Position numbers and translations under genes: made by a program. From Flaviaestuariibacter sp. (GTDB lineage Bacteria > Bacteroidota > Bacteroidia > Chitinophagales > Chitinophagaceae), in contig JAOQAI010000006.1 in assembly GCA_025963645.1 (NCBI GenBank), forward strand, positions 62,001 to 126,000: a stretch of 64,000 nucleotides of DNA, in the 5' to 3' direction. The notes under the pieces are model-generated. The model was not told where the DNA came from and made no database searches. It was given only the letters and a program-made list of their open reading frames with translations. The stretch's first letter is position 1. Each line of letters opens with the position of its first letter. Below are positions 35,753 through 43,542 of this stretch, in pieces.

Positions 35753-35811
35753 ACGGGTTGATTATCGGCGAGTAGGCAAGGGGTAGTTCATTGCACCGGG
35801 AACAAAACATC

Positions 35812-36180
35812 TTAAGAGAATTGACATCCCTCAATAAAAGCCTCTATCCTCCGCAGCACAACATCCATATCCTTTTGCACTTCTTCATCACTAAAGCGCA
35901 AAAAGCGCAGCCCCAGGTCTTCCAATACAGATTGCCGTTCCCTGTCTAAAAGCTTTTGGTCCCCCTCGTGATAACCGCCATCCACTTCGATCACCAGCCG
36001 CAAGGTCTTGCAATAAAAATCGACGATGTAAGTGGCAATAGGCTTTTGCCGGTTGAAGGTGTAGCCTCTTAGTCTGCCTGCCCGCAGCCGCTGCCAGAGC
36101 AATACCTCGCCAAGCGTGGAATGGTTTCGCAGGTAGCGGGCAAAGGCTTTGCGGTCTTTGTTGTAGGGCAGATGGTACAT
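35812..36180 (-). CDS. DUF559 domain protein (Vsr-like PD-(D/E)XK nuclease fold)
   Basis: 122 residues from the ATG at 36180 (MYHLPYNKD). The DUF559 pattern is complete: ARYLRNHSTLGEVLLWQRL, RGYTFNRQKPIATYIVDFYC, then LVIEVDGGYHEGDQ and a C-terminal LGLRFLRFSDEEV. The D in IVDFYC and the E-V-D are the putative nuclease residues, as in Vsr. Such proteins are common single genes in Bacteroidota, often in accessory DNA. The biological target is unknown. Confidence 0.88.
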   Translation of the reverse strand: MYHLPYNKDRKAFARYLRNHSTLGEVLLWQRLRAGRLRGYTFNRQKPIATYIVDFYCKTLRLVIEVDGGYHEGDQKLLDRERQSVLEDLGLRFLRFSDEEVQKDMDVVLRRIEAFIEGCQFS

Positions 36181-36335
36181 GAGAATTAAAGATAGAAAAG
36201 CTTCATTTATTATGCATGCTTTGCTGGGCATCGTTGAGGAAATCCCCTTCGTCTTTTCCGGTAATCAATCCGTCCGCACTCCCTTGGAAATCCCCCTTAG
36301 TATGCGTCCGCAAATCGGCCTGTTCACACTCCCCC

Positions 36336-36343
36336 TTTGCAAA
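36336..36343 (+). repeat. target-site duplication, left
   Basis: TTTGCAAA directly outside the left element end; the same 8 bases occur at 39357-39364. Removing the element restores CCCCCTTTGCAAAGGGGG, a perfect palindrome. Confidence 0.85.
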
Positions 36344-36368
36344 GGGAACTATATACGAGTTGGGACAA
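36344..36368 (+). repeat. left terminal inverted repeat of the IS1595 element
   Basis: 25 bases, perfect inverted match to 39332-39356. Confidence 0.9.
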
Positions 36369-36377
36369 GGAGGGCAA

Positions 36378-36401
36378 ATAAAAAAGAGGACTTAGCCTCT
36401 T
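36378..36401 (-). terminator. terminator of the cargo ATPase gene
   Basis: A 6-bp stem AAGAGG/CCTCTT with a 6-base loop and a T run on the minus strand, 14 bases after the ATPase stop and 10 bases inside the left inverted repeat. Confidence 0.75.
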
Positions 36402-36414
36402 TTGGAGTATTAAC

Positions 36415-37851
36415 TTACACCGCCTTTTTTACAATTGTATTGTACCCTACAGTTAAAGCATAAGCCGCACTTGGAAAAAAGTGAATTTTTATCCCTTCAA
36501 CCTCAACCACTTGATCTATATCAATGGTGGTTACAATTGCGGATGGAAGGCTATGTTTTTTGCAGAAATATATAATGTTTTTAAGCTCTTTTTTGTCTGT
36601 ATATGGTTTATTTGACCACTTGATTTCAACTGCCAAATTAGGCTTAAGGGTCTTTGGATTTAATAAAACCATATCCACCTCCCCCTTCTTCCAGTTTGCA
36701 TAACGGGGCACTATCCAGTCTCTATGTAACCATTGCGCGAAGATTGCAGTTTCAACCATGTGACCGAACATTTCATCTCTTTCAAGTAATGGAGAAAATA
36801 AAGCGCTTCTCAAAGAGGGGTTTGTAAGAAAAACTTTATAGGAGACATCCCGCTGGAAGTGTTTTGCGTTATCATCTATTCTTTGTATTCGCCTAATCAA
36901 GAATGCTGCCTCTAAGTATGTTATGTGCTTTTTTAGAGTATCTATGTTCACATTGCTGTTCGTAGATAAAGATTGCAAGGAAACTTCATTACCACTGTAA
37001 TAGGCCAACCTTGAAAAGAATGAATTAAGTTCTTGAACGTTACTTATGCCATACAAACTTGGTAAATCACGTAACAAAACCTTATCAATAATATCATTCT
37101 TTATATACCTTCCAGGGTTTAGTTGCATTTTTTCACTAAAAATTACTTCTGGATAACCTCCAAAGTTTATGTAATTAATGAAGTGCGAGTTTAATTCGTT
37201 AATATTTGTAGTAGACAAAAACTCCTTCTCGTTTCCATTCCAATTCACTTGTTTGGTTCTTATTAGCGCATCTAAATCTTTAAGGTAGATGTATTCATGG
37301 AAGGTTAAGGGGGGAAGCATGAAATCCGTGAACCTTCCTGCGCCACTCTCGTTGCTTTTTAGTTTCAATGCAGCCGCCGCAGATCCGCTGACTATGAATT
37401 TAGTATAAGGATAACTGTCGACAAGAACTTTCAGGTGAACCTCCCAGTCTTTCAAGTATTGTATTTCGTCAAAAAACACATACCATCCGTCTGGAGTTTT
37501 GGAGTCAACTGCCGTTCTTGCATTAGTAAACAGTTCTTCCAGCCCTCTATATAAGTACAATGGGTTTTCTATATTTATGTAGCATATTTTGTCTTTAGCT
37601 ACACCTTTTTCCATCAATTTCTCAATTGAATGGTGCATCATAACAGTCTTACCCACACGTCTTGGTCCCATCAATACCACAGCCCGCCTAATATCTGTTT
37701 CTTCAACTAAGGGATAAAATAATTCAAAGTACAATCTTCTTCTCATCACATCATAGTCATAATCAATTGCATTTGTGGTCCACCAAGGATTTTCGTATTT
37801 CATTCTTTCTACAATCAAATGCTCAGCTATGGGTTTAAGCTTCCTTGCCAT
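36415..37851 (-). CDS. AAA ATPase with DUF4143 domain (transposon cargo)
   Basis: 478 residues. The AAA_14 ATPase domain holds Walker A (MGPRRVGKTVMM, about residues 60-72) and Walker B (WYVFFDEIQYL, about 124-134). The DUF4143 part (about 245-430) contains KVLLRDLPSLYGI, a winged-helix-like stretch (LKKHITYLEAAFLIRRIQRI) and a PD-(D/E)XK-like site GEVDMVLLNPK...AVEIKWS. This family is widespread but its role is unclear. It is transcribed away from the transposase, shares a 118-base divergent promoter region with it, and lies entirely between the element inverted repeats. Confidence 0.9.
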   Translation of the reverse strand: MARKLKPIAEHLIVERMKYENPWWTTNAIDYDYDVMRRRLYFELFYPLVEETDIRRAVVLMGPRRVGKTVMMHHSIEKLMEKGVAKDKICYINIENPLYLYRGLEELFTNARTAVDSKTPDGWYVFFDEIQYLKDWEVHLKVLVDSYPYTKFIVSGSAAAALKLKSNESGAGRFTDFMLPPLTFHEYIYLKDLDALIRTKQVNWNGNEKEFLSTTNINELNSHFINYINFGGYPEVIFSEKMQLNPGRYIKNDIIDKVLLRDLPSLYGISNVQELNSFFSRLAYYSGNEVSLQSLSTNSNVNIDTLKKHITYLEAAFLIRRIQRIDDNAKHFQRDVSYKVFLTNPSLRSALFSPLLERDEMFGHMVETAIFAQWLHRDWIVPRYANWKKGEVDMVLLNPKTLKPNLAVEIKWSNKPYTDKKELKNIIYFCKKHSLPSAIVTTIDIDQVVEVEGIKIHFFPSAAYALTVGYNTIVKKAV

Positions 37852-37868
37852 TTCGTTAACTTTTTAGA

Positions 37869-37924
37869 ACTAAATATTTCGTGCTATTCATACAATATTA
37901 ATGAATTAAAACGAAACATTTAGT
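37869..37924. promoter_or_regulatory. dyad in the divergent ATPase/transposase promoter region
   Basis: ACTAAATATTTCGT (37869-37882) and ACGAAACATTTAGT (37911-37924) form a 14-bp inverted repeat with one mismatch and a 28-base spacer. It is a possible operator for both genes. Confidence 0.5.
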
Positions 37925-37943
37925 GTTATTTGAATAAAATATG

Positions 37944-37951
37944 TATATTTG
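37944..37951 (+). promoter_or_regulatory. -7 box of the transposase gene
   Basis: TATATTTG is a perfect TAnnTTTG box, 18 bases before the ATG at 37970. No TTG lies at the expected -33 distance. Confidence 0.5.
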
Positions 37952-37969
37952 TCCCATAATAAGCCTAAT

Positions 37970-38884
37970 ATGAGTTTTAAAAACTTACAACAACTGTTTG
38001 ACACCTTTAAGGATGAAGAAACGTGTCGTGCCTATTTGGAACAGCAGCGCTGGAATGGTAGCGTTGAGTGCCCTTTCTGCGCCTGTACCAAAGTGTACCG
38101 CACTAACAGGGGCTTTAAGTGTGCTGATAAATTCTGTGCTAAGAAGTTTACGGTTACCGTTGGTACTATCTATGAAAACAGCAAGGTCGGTTTACGTACT
38201 TTCTTTGCAGCCTTGTACCTTATATCCTCTTCTAAAAAAGGCATTAGCTCTTTACAGTTAAGCCGCCAGTTAGGTATCACTCAAAAATCGGCTTGGTTTG
38301 TATTACACCGCATCCGTGAAATGCTGAAAGATAGACAGCCGCAAATACTGAAAGGCACGGTTGAAGTAGATGAAACCTATGTAGGCGGTAAAGAAAAGAA
38401 TAAGCATAAGAGCAAAAGAGTAAATAAGTCCGGCATGGCCAACAAAGTGCCTATGGTAGGTCTATTGCAACGTGATGGTAGAATTGTTTTGAAAACATTA
38501 CCTAAAGGTGCAGCTAATGGAGTGAATATAAAACCAATCATACGCAAGCACGTTGTAAACGATGCCACTATTTATACTGACGGATTTGGTGCTTATAAAG
38601 ACTTAAATAAAGAGTTTGCCGTACATGGCACCGTTGACCATGCAAATGGCGAATACGTATTAAATGGCATTGTACATACTAACTCAATAGAAGGCTTTTG
38701 GAGCATCTTAAAGCGTGGTTTGTACGGTATCTATCACCAAGTAAGCGAAAAGCATTTGCAGCGCTATTGTGATGAGTTCTCTGCTCGTTACAATACAAGA
38801 GATATTAAAGACAACGAGCGCTTTGAACTGGCAGTAAAGAACAGCGAAGGCCGGTTGACTTACAATACATTGATTGCAAAATAA
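37970..38884 (+). CDS. IS1595-family (ISXO2-like) transposase
   Basis: 304 residues from the ATG at 37970 (MSFKNLQQLF). The N-terminal zinc-ribbon is C-x2-C...C-x4-C (VECPFCACTK, then FKCADKFCAKKFT). A helix-turn-helix segment (SSLQLSRQLGITQKSAWFVL) follows. The DDE-type catalytic core is VEVDETYVGGK (Asp about 134), IYTDGFGAY (Asp about 204) and HTNSIEGFWSILKRG (Asn about 238, Glu about 241), as in ISXO2-type proteins with D-D-N/E. It is full length with a strong terminator, so the element could be active. Confidence 0.94.
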   Translation: MSFKNLQQLFDTFKDEETCRAYLEQQRWNGSVECPFCACTKVYRTNRGFKCADKFCAKKFTVTVGTIYENSKVGLRTFFAALYLISSSKKGISSLQLSRQLGITQKSAWFVLHRIREMLKDRQPQILKGTVEVDETYVGGKEKNKHKSKRVNKSGMANKVPMVGLLQRDGRIVLKTLPKGAANGVNIKPIIRKHVVNDATIYTDGFGAYKDLNKEFAVHGTVDHANGEYVLNGIVHTNSIEGFWSILKRGLYGIYHQVSEKHLQRYCDEFSARYNTRDIKDNERFELAVKNSEGRLTYNTLIAK

Positions 38885-38886
38885 TA

Positions 38887-38908
38887 GAAGCCTTCGGGCT
38901 TCTTTTTT
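38887..38908 (+). terminator. terminator of the transposase gene
   Basis: 6-bp stem GAAGCC/GGCTTC with a TTCG tetraloop followed by six T. Confidence 0.9.
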
Positions 38909-38919
38909 ATCTTTATACT

Positions 38920-39063
38920 ATGGCAAAGGCAGCACCGAAAAAAGCAGCACCTAAAAAGCGTGCAGAGCAATACGAACCGAAAGTAAAGACTGACCTTTCT
39001 TTCGATCAGCTTATTGCTATGTCAGTAAATAAACCGCAGGAAAAGAAAAATCAAAAGGAATAG
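38920..39063 (+). CDS. small basic protein (element cargo)
   Basis: 47 residues from the ATG at 38920. The N-terminus is Lys/Ala/Pro-rich (AKAAPKKAAPKKRAEQYEPK), reminiscent of histone-H1-like or nucleic-acid-binding tails, followed by DLSFDQLIAMSVNKPQEK. It starts 12 bases after the transposase terminator and is followed after 3 bases by another small gene. Function unknown. Confidence 0.65.
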   Translation: MAKAAPKKAAPKKRAEQYEPKVKTDLSFDQLIAMSVNKPQEKKNQKE

Positions 39064-39066
39064 CTT

Positions 39067-39318
39067 ATGATGTCAGATCAGGAATTTAACGAGATGAAAG
39101 AATGGGGTGAAAGAAAAATGAAAGAAATTGATGCAGAGTTAGATAAGCTCATTAAAGGCTATAAAGAAATGCCTAAGGAGGCTTTGCGTGAAAGGTTATC
39201 TATAATTGATACCGATACATTGAAATGGATCAGTACAGAATTAGCGCTCCCGTCAGAGGAATATGAAATCTGCCAAATAGCAAAAGAGGTTTTAAATGAA
39301 AAAGGCGAAAGCCTCTAA
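39067..39318 (+). CDS. small acidic helical protein (element cargo)
   Basis: 83 residues; the ATG at 39067 and the next ATG at 39070 are both possible starts. It is highly charged and helical (EFNEMKEWGERKMKEIDAEL, then DKLIKGYKEM). It is spaced 3 bases from the preceding small gene and ends 14 bases before the right inverted repeat; a hairpin AGGC-GAAA-GCCT (39303-39314) lies in its last codons. No family recognised. Confidence 0.65.
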   Translation: MMSDQEFNEMKEWGERKMKEIDAELDKLIKGYKEMPKEALRERLSIIDTDTLKWISTELALPSEEYEICQIAKEVLNEKGESL

Positions 39319-39331
39319 TTTTTTAAACCTA

Positions 39332-39356
39332 TTGTCCCAACTCGTATATAGTTCCC
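39332..39356 (-). repeat. right terminal inverted repeat of the IS1595 element
   Basis: 25-base perfect inverted copy of 36344-36368. Confidence 0.9.
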
Positions 39357-39364
39357 TTTGCAAA
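39357..39364 (+). repeat. target-site duplication, right
   Basis: TTTGCAAA, identical to 36336-36343, followed by GGGGG. Confidence 0.85.
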
Positions 39365-39535
39365 GGGGGATGGGAAACACTCCGCATAAAACAGAAATGC
39401 AAGGGGGATTTCAGATAGGAAGCACTCTGCATAAGATAAAATCGTAAGGAGAATTTCGGACCGGGCACGCATTCGCTTCAAGACCGCAAGGGGATTTTAG
39501 GAATGGATACACCGCATAAATAGCAAGCGAATTTG
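39365..39535. repeat. cluster of degenerate intergenic repeats
   Basis: Three or four inverted relatives of the GAAATCCCCCTTG...CTTATGCGGA unit follow one another (around 39386, 39418 and 39481). The 333-base gap between the last element gene and the DUF4382 gene holds no gene apart from these and the element end. Confidence 0.5.
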
Positions 39536-39651
39536 GACTGCTATAGAAGGCAATGCCAGCTGCAGTTCCGGGGCGCAGGATAGATTTTGGTAAAACACAT
39601 TTTTACAAATCGGCACGGTTTTCCGTTATGGGCTACCAAAACACAACCGTC

Positions 39652-40164
39652 ATGAAAAAGACCGCCCTTTGCTTTGCCCTTGCCGCCGCCTCTTTTGCAT
39701 TTTATGCCTGCCAGAAAGATAGCAGTAACGAGACCAGCACCCTCAAGATCCGTATGACTGATGCGCCGCTTGCCGTAGAGGAAGTGAACATTGACCTGAA
39801 AGAAGTAAGGGTGAAGCTGGATAGAGACACTGCCCAATGGCAAACCCTGCAAACCACTGCCGGCATCTACAACTTATTAGCTCTTCAAAATGGCGTGGAC
39901 ACATTAATTGCACAAGGCTCTTTACCTACAGCATCTGTAAAAGAGATCCGCCTGATCCTGGGTTCTAACAACACCATCAAGGTTGATGGGCAAACCCACC
40001 CGCTTACCATTCCGAGTGGTTCGGAGTCAGGGTTGAAAATTAAGATCGATAAGAAGCTGCGGGCCTCTTCCATCGATAGCCTGCTGATTGATTTTGACGC
40101 GGCGCTTTCTGTAAAAAGAGAGAACGATGGCTATAAGCTGCGCCCTGTCATCAAGCTGAAATAG
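39652..40164 (+). CDS. DUF4382 domain lipoprotein
   Basis: 170 residues from the ATG at 39652 (MKKTALCFAL). The signal peptide ends in a lipobox (FYAC). The mature part matches DUF4382: LKIRMTDAPLAVEEVNIDLK, then YNLLALQNGVDTLIAQ and a C-terminal LRPVIKLK. The family consists of extracytoplasmic beta-sandwich proteins of unknown function. A very stable terminator follows. Confidence 0.85.
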   Translation: MKKTALCFALAAASFAFYACQKDSSNETSTLKIRMTDAPLAVEEVNIDLKEVRVKLDRDTAQWQTLQTTAGIYNLLALQNGVDTLIAQGSLPTASVKEIRLILGSNNTIKVDGQTHPLTIPSGSESGLKIKIDKKLRASSIDSLLIDFDAALSVKRENDGYKLRPVIKLK

Positions 40165-40191
40165 GTTACACCGCTACGTGACACCTGATTA

Positions 40192-40227
40192 AACTGATAA
40201 AGCACCTGCCCGGGTGCTTTATCAGTT
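40192..40227. terminator. 15-bp stem terminator
   Basis: A perfect 15-bp stem AACTGATAAAGCACC with its complement and a 6-base loop TGCCCG lies 28 bases after the DUF4382 stop. Confidence 0.85.
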
Positions 40228-40258
40228 ATTACAACATCTTCTTATCTTGCCCCCGCAC

Positions 40259-41770
40259 ATGAAGCTCCTTAGCCCTACCATATCGCGGCTGGCACGTCTC
40301 CGGTTGCCTGCCATCAACCAATGGCGCGAAGATGCAGCCGCCACCCAACACGCCGTTTGGCAGGACCTGCTGGCGGCAGGGCAATACACGGAGTTTGGCC
40401 GCAAGTATGGCTTCTCGGGCATTCAGTCGCTCGACGATTTTAAGGCCGCCATTCCGCTGCAGGAATACGATGACCTCAAACCGTATATTGACCGGATGCT
40501 GGAAGGCGAGGCTAATGTGCTGTGGAATACGCCGGTCACCTGGTTTGCCAAAAGCAGTGGCACCACATCGGATAAAAGCAAATTCATCCCGGTATCGGAA
40601 GAGAGCCTCAAAGAAAATCATTACCGCGCCTCGAAAGATATTTTAAGCCTCTATTATGCCGCACACCCGGACAGTGACCTGCTAACCGGCAAGAGCCTTG
40701 TCATTGGTGGCAGCCACCAGGTGGCCAATCTTAATGAGGATATTCATTATGGGGACCTCAGTGCCGTGGTGATGCAGAACTCGCCCTTCTGGACCAACTG
40801 GATACGCACCCCCGAGCTTTCCATTATTCTCATGGACGAATGGGAAACAAAGATCGAAGCGCTGGCGCAGCACACTATTGGCGAGAATGTGACCTCAATG
40901 GCCGGTGTGCCTACCTGGCTTATTGTGCTGATGAAACGAATCCTCGAGATCACGGGTAAGAGCACCATTAAAGAAGTGTGGCCGTCACTGGAATTGTACA
41001 TGCACGGTGGCGTTTCTTTTGTGCCCTACCGCGCCCAGTTTGAAAAACTGATTGGGGCACCGATCAACTATTTAGAGATGTACAATGCCTCCGAAGGTTT
41101 CTTTGCGGGGCAGGATGATATAACTGCCGAAGGCATGCTGCTGCTTTGCGATCATGGCGTGTTCTATGAATTTATCCCGGCAGAGGAATGGGGCAAGGAG
41201 GTTCCGAAAACGGTGCAGCTGAACGAAGTGGAAGCGGGCAAGAACTATGCGCTGGTCATTACCACCAACGGTGGCTTGTGGCGCTACTTGTTAGGCGATA
41301 CCGTGCAGTTCACTTCCGTAAATCCTTTCCGCATAAAAGTATCCGGCCGCATCAAGCATTATATGAATGCTTTTGGCGAAGAGGTGATCATTGATAATTC
41401 CGATAAAGCCATTGCGATGGCTTGCGCGGCAACCGGTGCGTCCGTAAAAGATTATACAGCGGCCCCCATCTATTTCTCCGATGCCGAAAATGGCGCCCAC
41501 GAATGGCTGATAGAGTTCGATGCGACACCACCGAACCTGGATGCATTTATCAATGAACTGGACGCGTCACTGAAAAGCGTGAACAGTGATTACGAAGCGA
41601 AGCGGTATAAGGATATTGCGCTGCGCTTGCCAACTGTAATGGCTGTGCCACAAGGAACCTTTGAAGGCTGGCTGCAAAGCAAAGGCAAGCTGGGCGGGCA
41701 ACACAAGGTGCCGCGGCTTAGTAACGAACGGACAACGCTGGAGGAAATCAAACGCTTTGTAAAACACTAA
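40259..41770 (+). CDS. GH3 auxin-responsive-promoter family acyl-acid amide synthetase
   Basis: 503 residues from the ATG at 40259 (MKLLSPTISR). This is an adenylate-forming (ANL superfamily) enzyme of the GH3 family that in plants conjugates acyl acids to amino acids; bacterial substrates are mostly unknown. Visible motifs are the phosphate-binding SSGTTSDKSKFIPVS (about residue 100), YNASEGFFAG (ATP/acyl site) and GDTVQFTSVNPFRIKVSGRI with the catalytic-loop-like segment. Full length for the family. No operon partner is seen. Confidence 0.9.
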   Translation: MKLLSPTISRLARLRLPAINQWREDAAATQHAVWQDLLAAGQYTEFGRKYGFSGIQSLDDFKAAIPLQEYDDLKPYIDRMLEGEANVLWNTPVTWFAKSSGTTSDKSKFIPVSEESLKENHYRASKDILSLYYAAHPDSDLLTGKSLVIGGSHQVANLNEDIHYGDLSAVVMQNSPFWTNWIRTPELSIILMDEWETKIEALAQHTIGENVTSMAGVPTWLIVLMKRILEITGKSTIKEVWPSLELYMHGGVSFVPYRAQFEKLIGAPINYLEMYNASEGFFAGQDDITAEGMLLLCDHGVFYEFIPAEEWGKEVPKTVQLNEVEAGKNYALVITTNGGLWRYLLGDTVQFTSVNPFRIKVSGRIKHYMNAFGEEVIIDNSDKAIAMACAATGASVKDYTAAPIYFSDAENGAHEWLIEFDATPPNLDAFINELDASLKSVNSDYEAKRYKDIALRLPTVMAVPQGTFEGWLQSKGKLGGQHKVPRLSNERTTLEEIKRFVKH

Positions 41771-41773
41771 TCC

Positions 41774-41822
41774 TTTACTTTGTTCTTCGTGTCACTTTGC
41801 GTTCTTTGCGCCTTGGTGGTTC
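41774..41822. repeat. heptad-like AAAG/CTTT low-complexity tract
   Basis: The tract CTTTGCGTTCTTTGCGCCTT and its surroundings fill the convergent gap between the GH3 and YitT genes. Such purine/pyrimidine-biased short words recur at other gaps of this window and in many unrelated genomes. Confidence 0.5.
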
Positions 41823-41828
41823 AATAAC

Positions 41829-42695
41829 TCAATGCAGTCCCCGCGGCTTCACCATGCCCCCATGAATATCGTTGATGCTATGCTGGATGATAAATGCTTT
41901 CTTATCAATCTCCTTAATGCGGCTTTGCAGCTTGCCTACTTCCAGACGGGTTACCACCGTAAATAAAATATCGTTTTCTTCCATCTGCTCGCCGCCCTTG
42001 CCCACACCACCTTTGCCGCTATAGGCTGTCACGCCGCGGCCTACTTCATCCACGATCATGGCGCGGATCTTTACATGTTCCCGCGATACAATAGTGACGC
42101 CGGTATATTCCTCCAATCCATTCAGCAGGAAGTCAATGGTCTTGGAGGCCGCGAAATAAGTGAGGATGGAATAGGAAGCGCTTTCTACCCCCAGAACAAA
42201 AGCCGCGGTGGCAAAAATGGCGATGTTGAGAATGAGTATCACATCCGACACTTTGAGTATGCTGGACGTTTTGCTCACCAGCAGGGCGGCGATTTCGGTA
42301 CCATCCAACACCGCTTCGGCACGAATGGCCAAGCCAATGCCCACACCCAGGAAGAAGCCACCAAAAAGGGCGGTCAATAATTTATCCGCCGTTACATCCG
42401 GGTAGGGAATAAAGGCAATGCAAAGCGCTAACCCGGTTATGGCGATAGAGCTTTTGAGGGCGAACTTAAAACCTATCTGGTAATAGCCCAGGATGATAAA
42501 AGGAAGGTTAATGAGCGCAATAAGGATGGATAAGGGAACGCCGGTGACGTTATTCAGCAACATGGAAATGCCGGTGACGCCGCCATCAATAAAATGCGAA
42601 GACAACAGGTAGCCTTTGATGCCCATACCTGCCGACATGATGGCAATGAGTATCAGGGAATAGCTGCGGATCTCTTTTAAAATGTGTTTATTCAT
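41829..42695 (-). CDS. YitT family membrane protein (DUF161/DUF2179)
   Basis: 288 residues from the ATG at 42695 (MNKHILKEIR). Five to six membrane helices form the N-terminal YitT domain (LSSHFIDGGVTGISMLLNNV is the family hallmark with the GGVTG motif). The C-terminal DUF2179 domain (about 215-285, DILFTVVTRLEVGKLQSRIK) is cytosolic. The transport or sensing function is not established. Confidence 0.92.
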   Translation of the reverse strand: MNKHILKEIRSYSLILIAIMSAGMGIKGYLLSSHFIDGGVTGISMLLNNVTGVPLSILIALINLPFIILGYYQIGFKFALKSSIAITGLALCIAFIPYPDVTADKLLTALFGGFFLGVGIGLAIRAEAVLDGTEIAALLVSKTSSILKVSDVILILNIAIFATAAFVLGVESASYSILTYFAASKTIDFLLNGLEEYTGVTIVSREHVKIRAMIVDEVGRGVTAYSGKGGVGKGGEQMEENDILFTVVTRLEVGKLQSRIKEIDKKAFIIQHSINDIHGGMVKPRGLH

Positions 42696-42788
42696 CCGGC
42701 ATAAAAATAGCACAATCCGGTAAGTCCGTTTTGGATGGGTTGTGAGATACTTTCATTGAATCACATTCCTAATCCTGAACCTTGTCTC

Positions 42789-43364
42789 CTACTTCACCGA
42801 CTGCTCTATATTCTTATCCGGAACCAGCCACAGCGTAGCCACAAAGATAAAGATGGCGCCACTGATAGCCGGGTGAACAAATGCTAAGGGAATGGCAGCG
42901 AGATAAGAGATCATGGAGACGGTGCCACGCTTTGATTGCTTTTGCAGTGGTACTAGTAGTTCCTTGCTATGCGGATGACATTTACGGATATTATACAACA
43001 AAATGTAATAAGCGATTCCGCATAGTGCCAGTATGCCGGCATAGACCGCAACGGTAGTGGAAGAGAAGTTATTCTCGCCCATCCAGGCCGTGCCAAACGG
43101 CACTAAAGACAGCCAGAAAAGCAGGTGATGGTTCGCCCAGATCATGCCGCTGCTGACGGTGTGAACCGTATGAAGCAGGTGGTGGTGATTGCCCCAGTAG
43201 ATGCCAAGCATGATAAAGCTGAGCACATAGCTAACAAAGACAGGGATCAGTGGTTTAACATCTACCCAATGGGCGCTATGCGGGGTTTTGAGTTCGAGCA
43301 CCATGATGGTGATGATGATGGCGATAACGCCGTCACTAAAGGCTTCGAGCCGGGTTTTGGTCAT
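42789..43364 (-). CDS. TMEM175/DUF1211 family potassium channel-like protein
   Basis: 191 residues from the ATG at 43364 (MTKTRLEAFSDGV). The RxxxFSDGV signature of the first helix, which lines the pore in TMEM175 channels, is intact, followed by five more predicted helices and the conserved HHHLLHTV segment. Bacterial members form tetrameric K+ channels. It is divergent from the GbsR gene with the 40-bp palindrome between them. Confidence 0.9.
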   Translation of the reverse strand: MTKTRLEAFSDGVIAIIITIMVLELKTPHSAHWVDVKPLIPVFVSYVLSFIMLGIYWGNHHHLLHTVHTVSSGMIWANHHLLFWLSLVPFGTAWMGENNFSSTTVAVYAGILALCGIAYYILLYNIRKCHPHSKELLVPLQKQSKRGTVSMISYLAAIPLAFVHPAISGAIFIFVATLWLVPDKNIEQSVK

Positions 43365-43502
43365 GAGGAGTAATAGATTGGTGTTCAAGATAAGGAGGAT
43401 TTCTTCTTTTTCGTTGCTGATGACTCCAACAACACTGCCTTTGGACAAAAGGCGTGTAGCAAGAGAGAATTAAAAGACATTACTAGTCCTAAACAATAGC
43501 AC

Positions 43503-43542
43503 ACTTATTAAACTTTCAATAATTATTGAAAGTTTAATAAGT
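43503..43542. promoter_or_regulatory. perfect 40-bp palindrome, probable operator
   Basis: The left half ACTTATTAAACTTTCAATAA is followed directly by its exact reverse complement. It covers the -33 element of the gbsR-like promoter, so binding would block transcription. Confidence 0.8.

Larger units (their letters stand above)
36344..39356. mobile_element. IS1595-family transposable element with ATPase cargo
   Basis: A 3,013-bp element with 25-bp perfect terminal inverted repeats (outer ends GGGAACTATATACGAG, inner ends GGGACAA) and an 8-bp target duplication. It carries an ISXO2-like transposase (37970-38884), a divergent AAA ATPase/DUF4143 gene (36415-37851) and two small genes (38920-39318). 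The ATPase gene is AT-rich. Ends starting with GGG and an 8-bp duplication fit the IS1595 family, in which passenger genes are known. Confidence 0.85.

Noticed and set aside
41774-41822. small RNA or promoter
   Set aside because: The sequence is low-complexity heptad-like DNA seen in many genomes; nothing in it supports a specific RNA or promoter.
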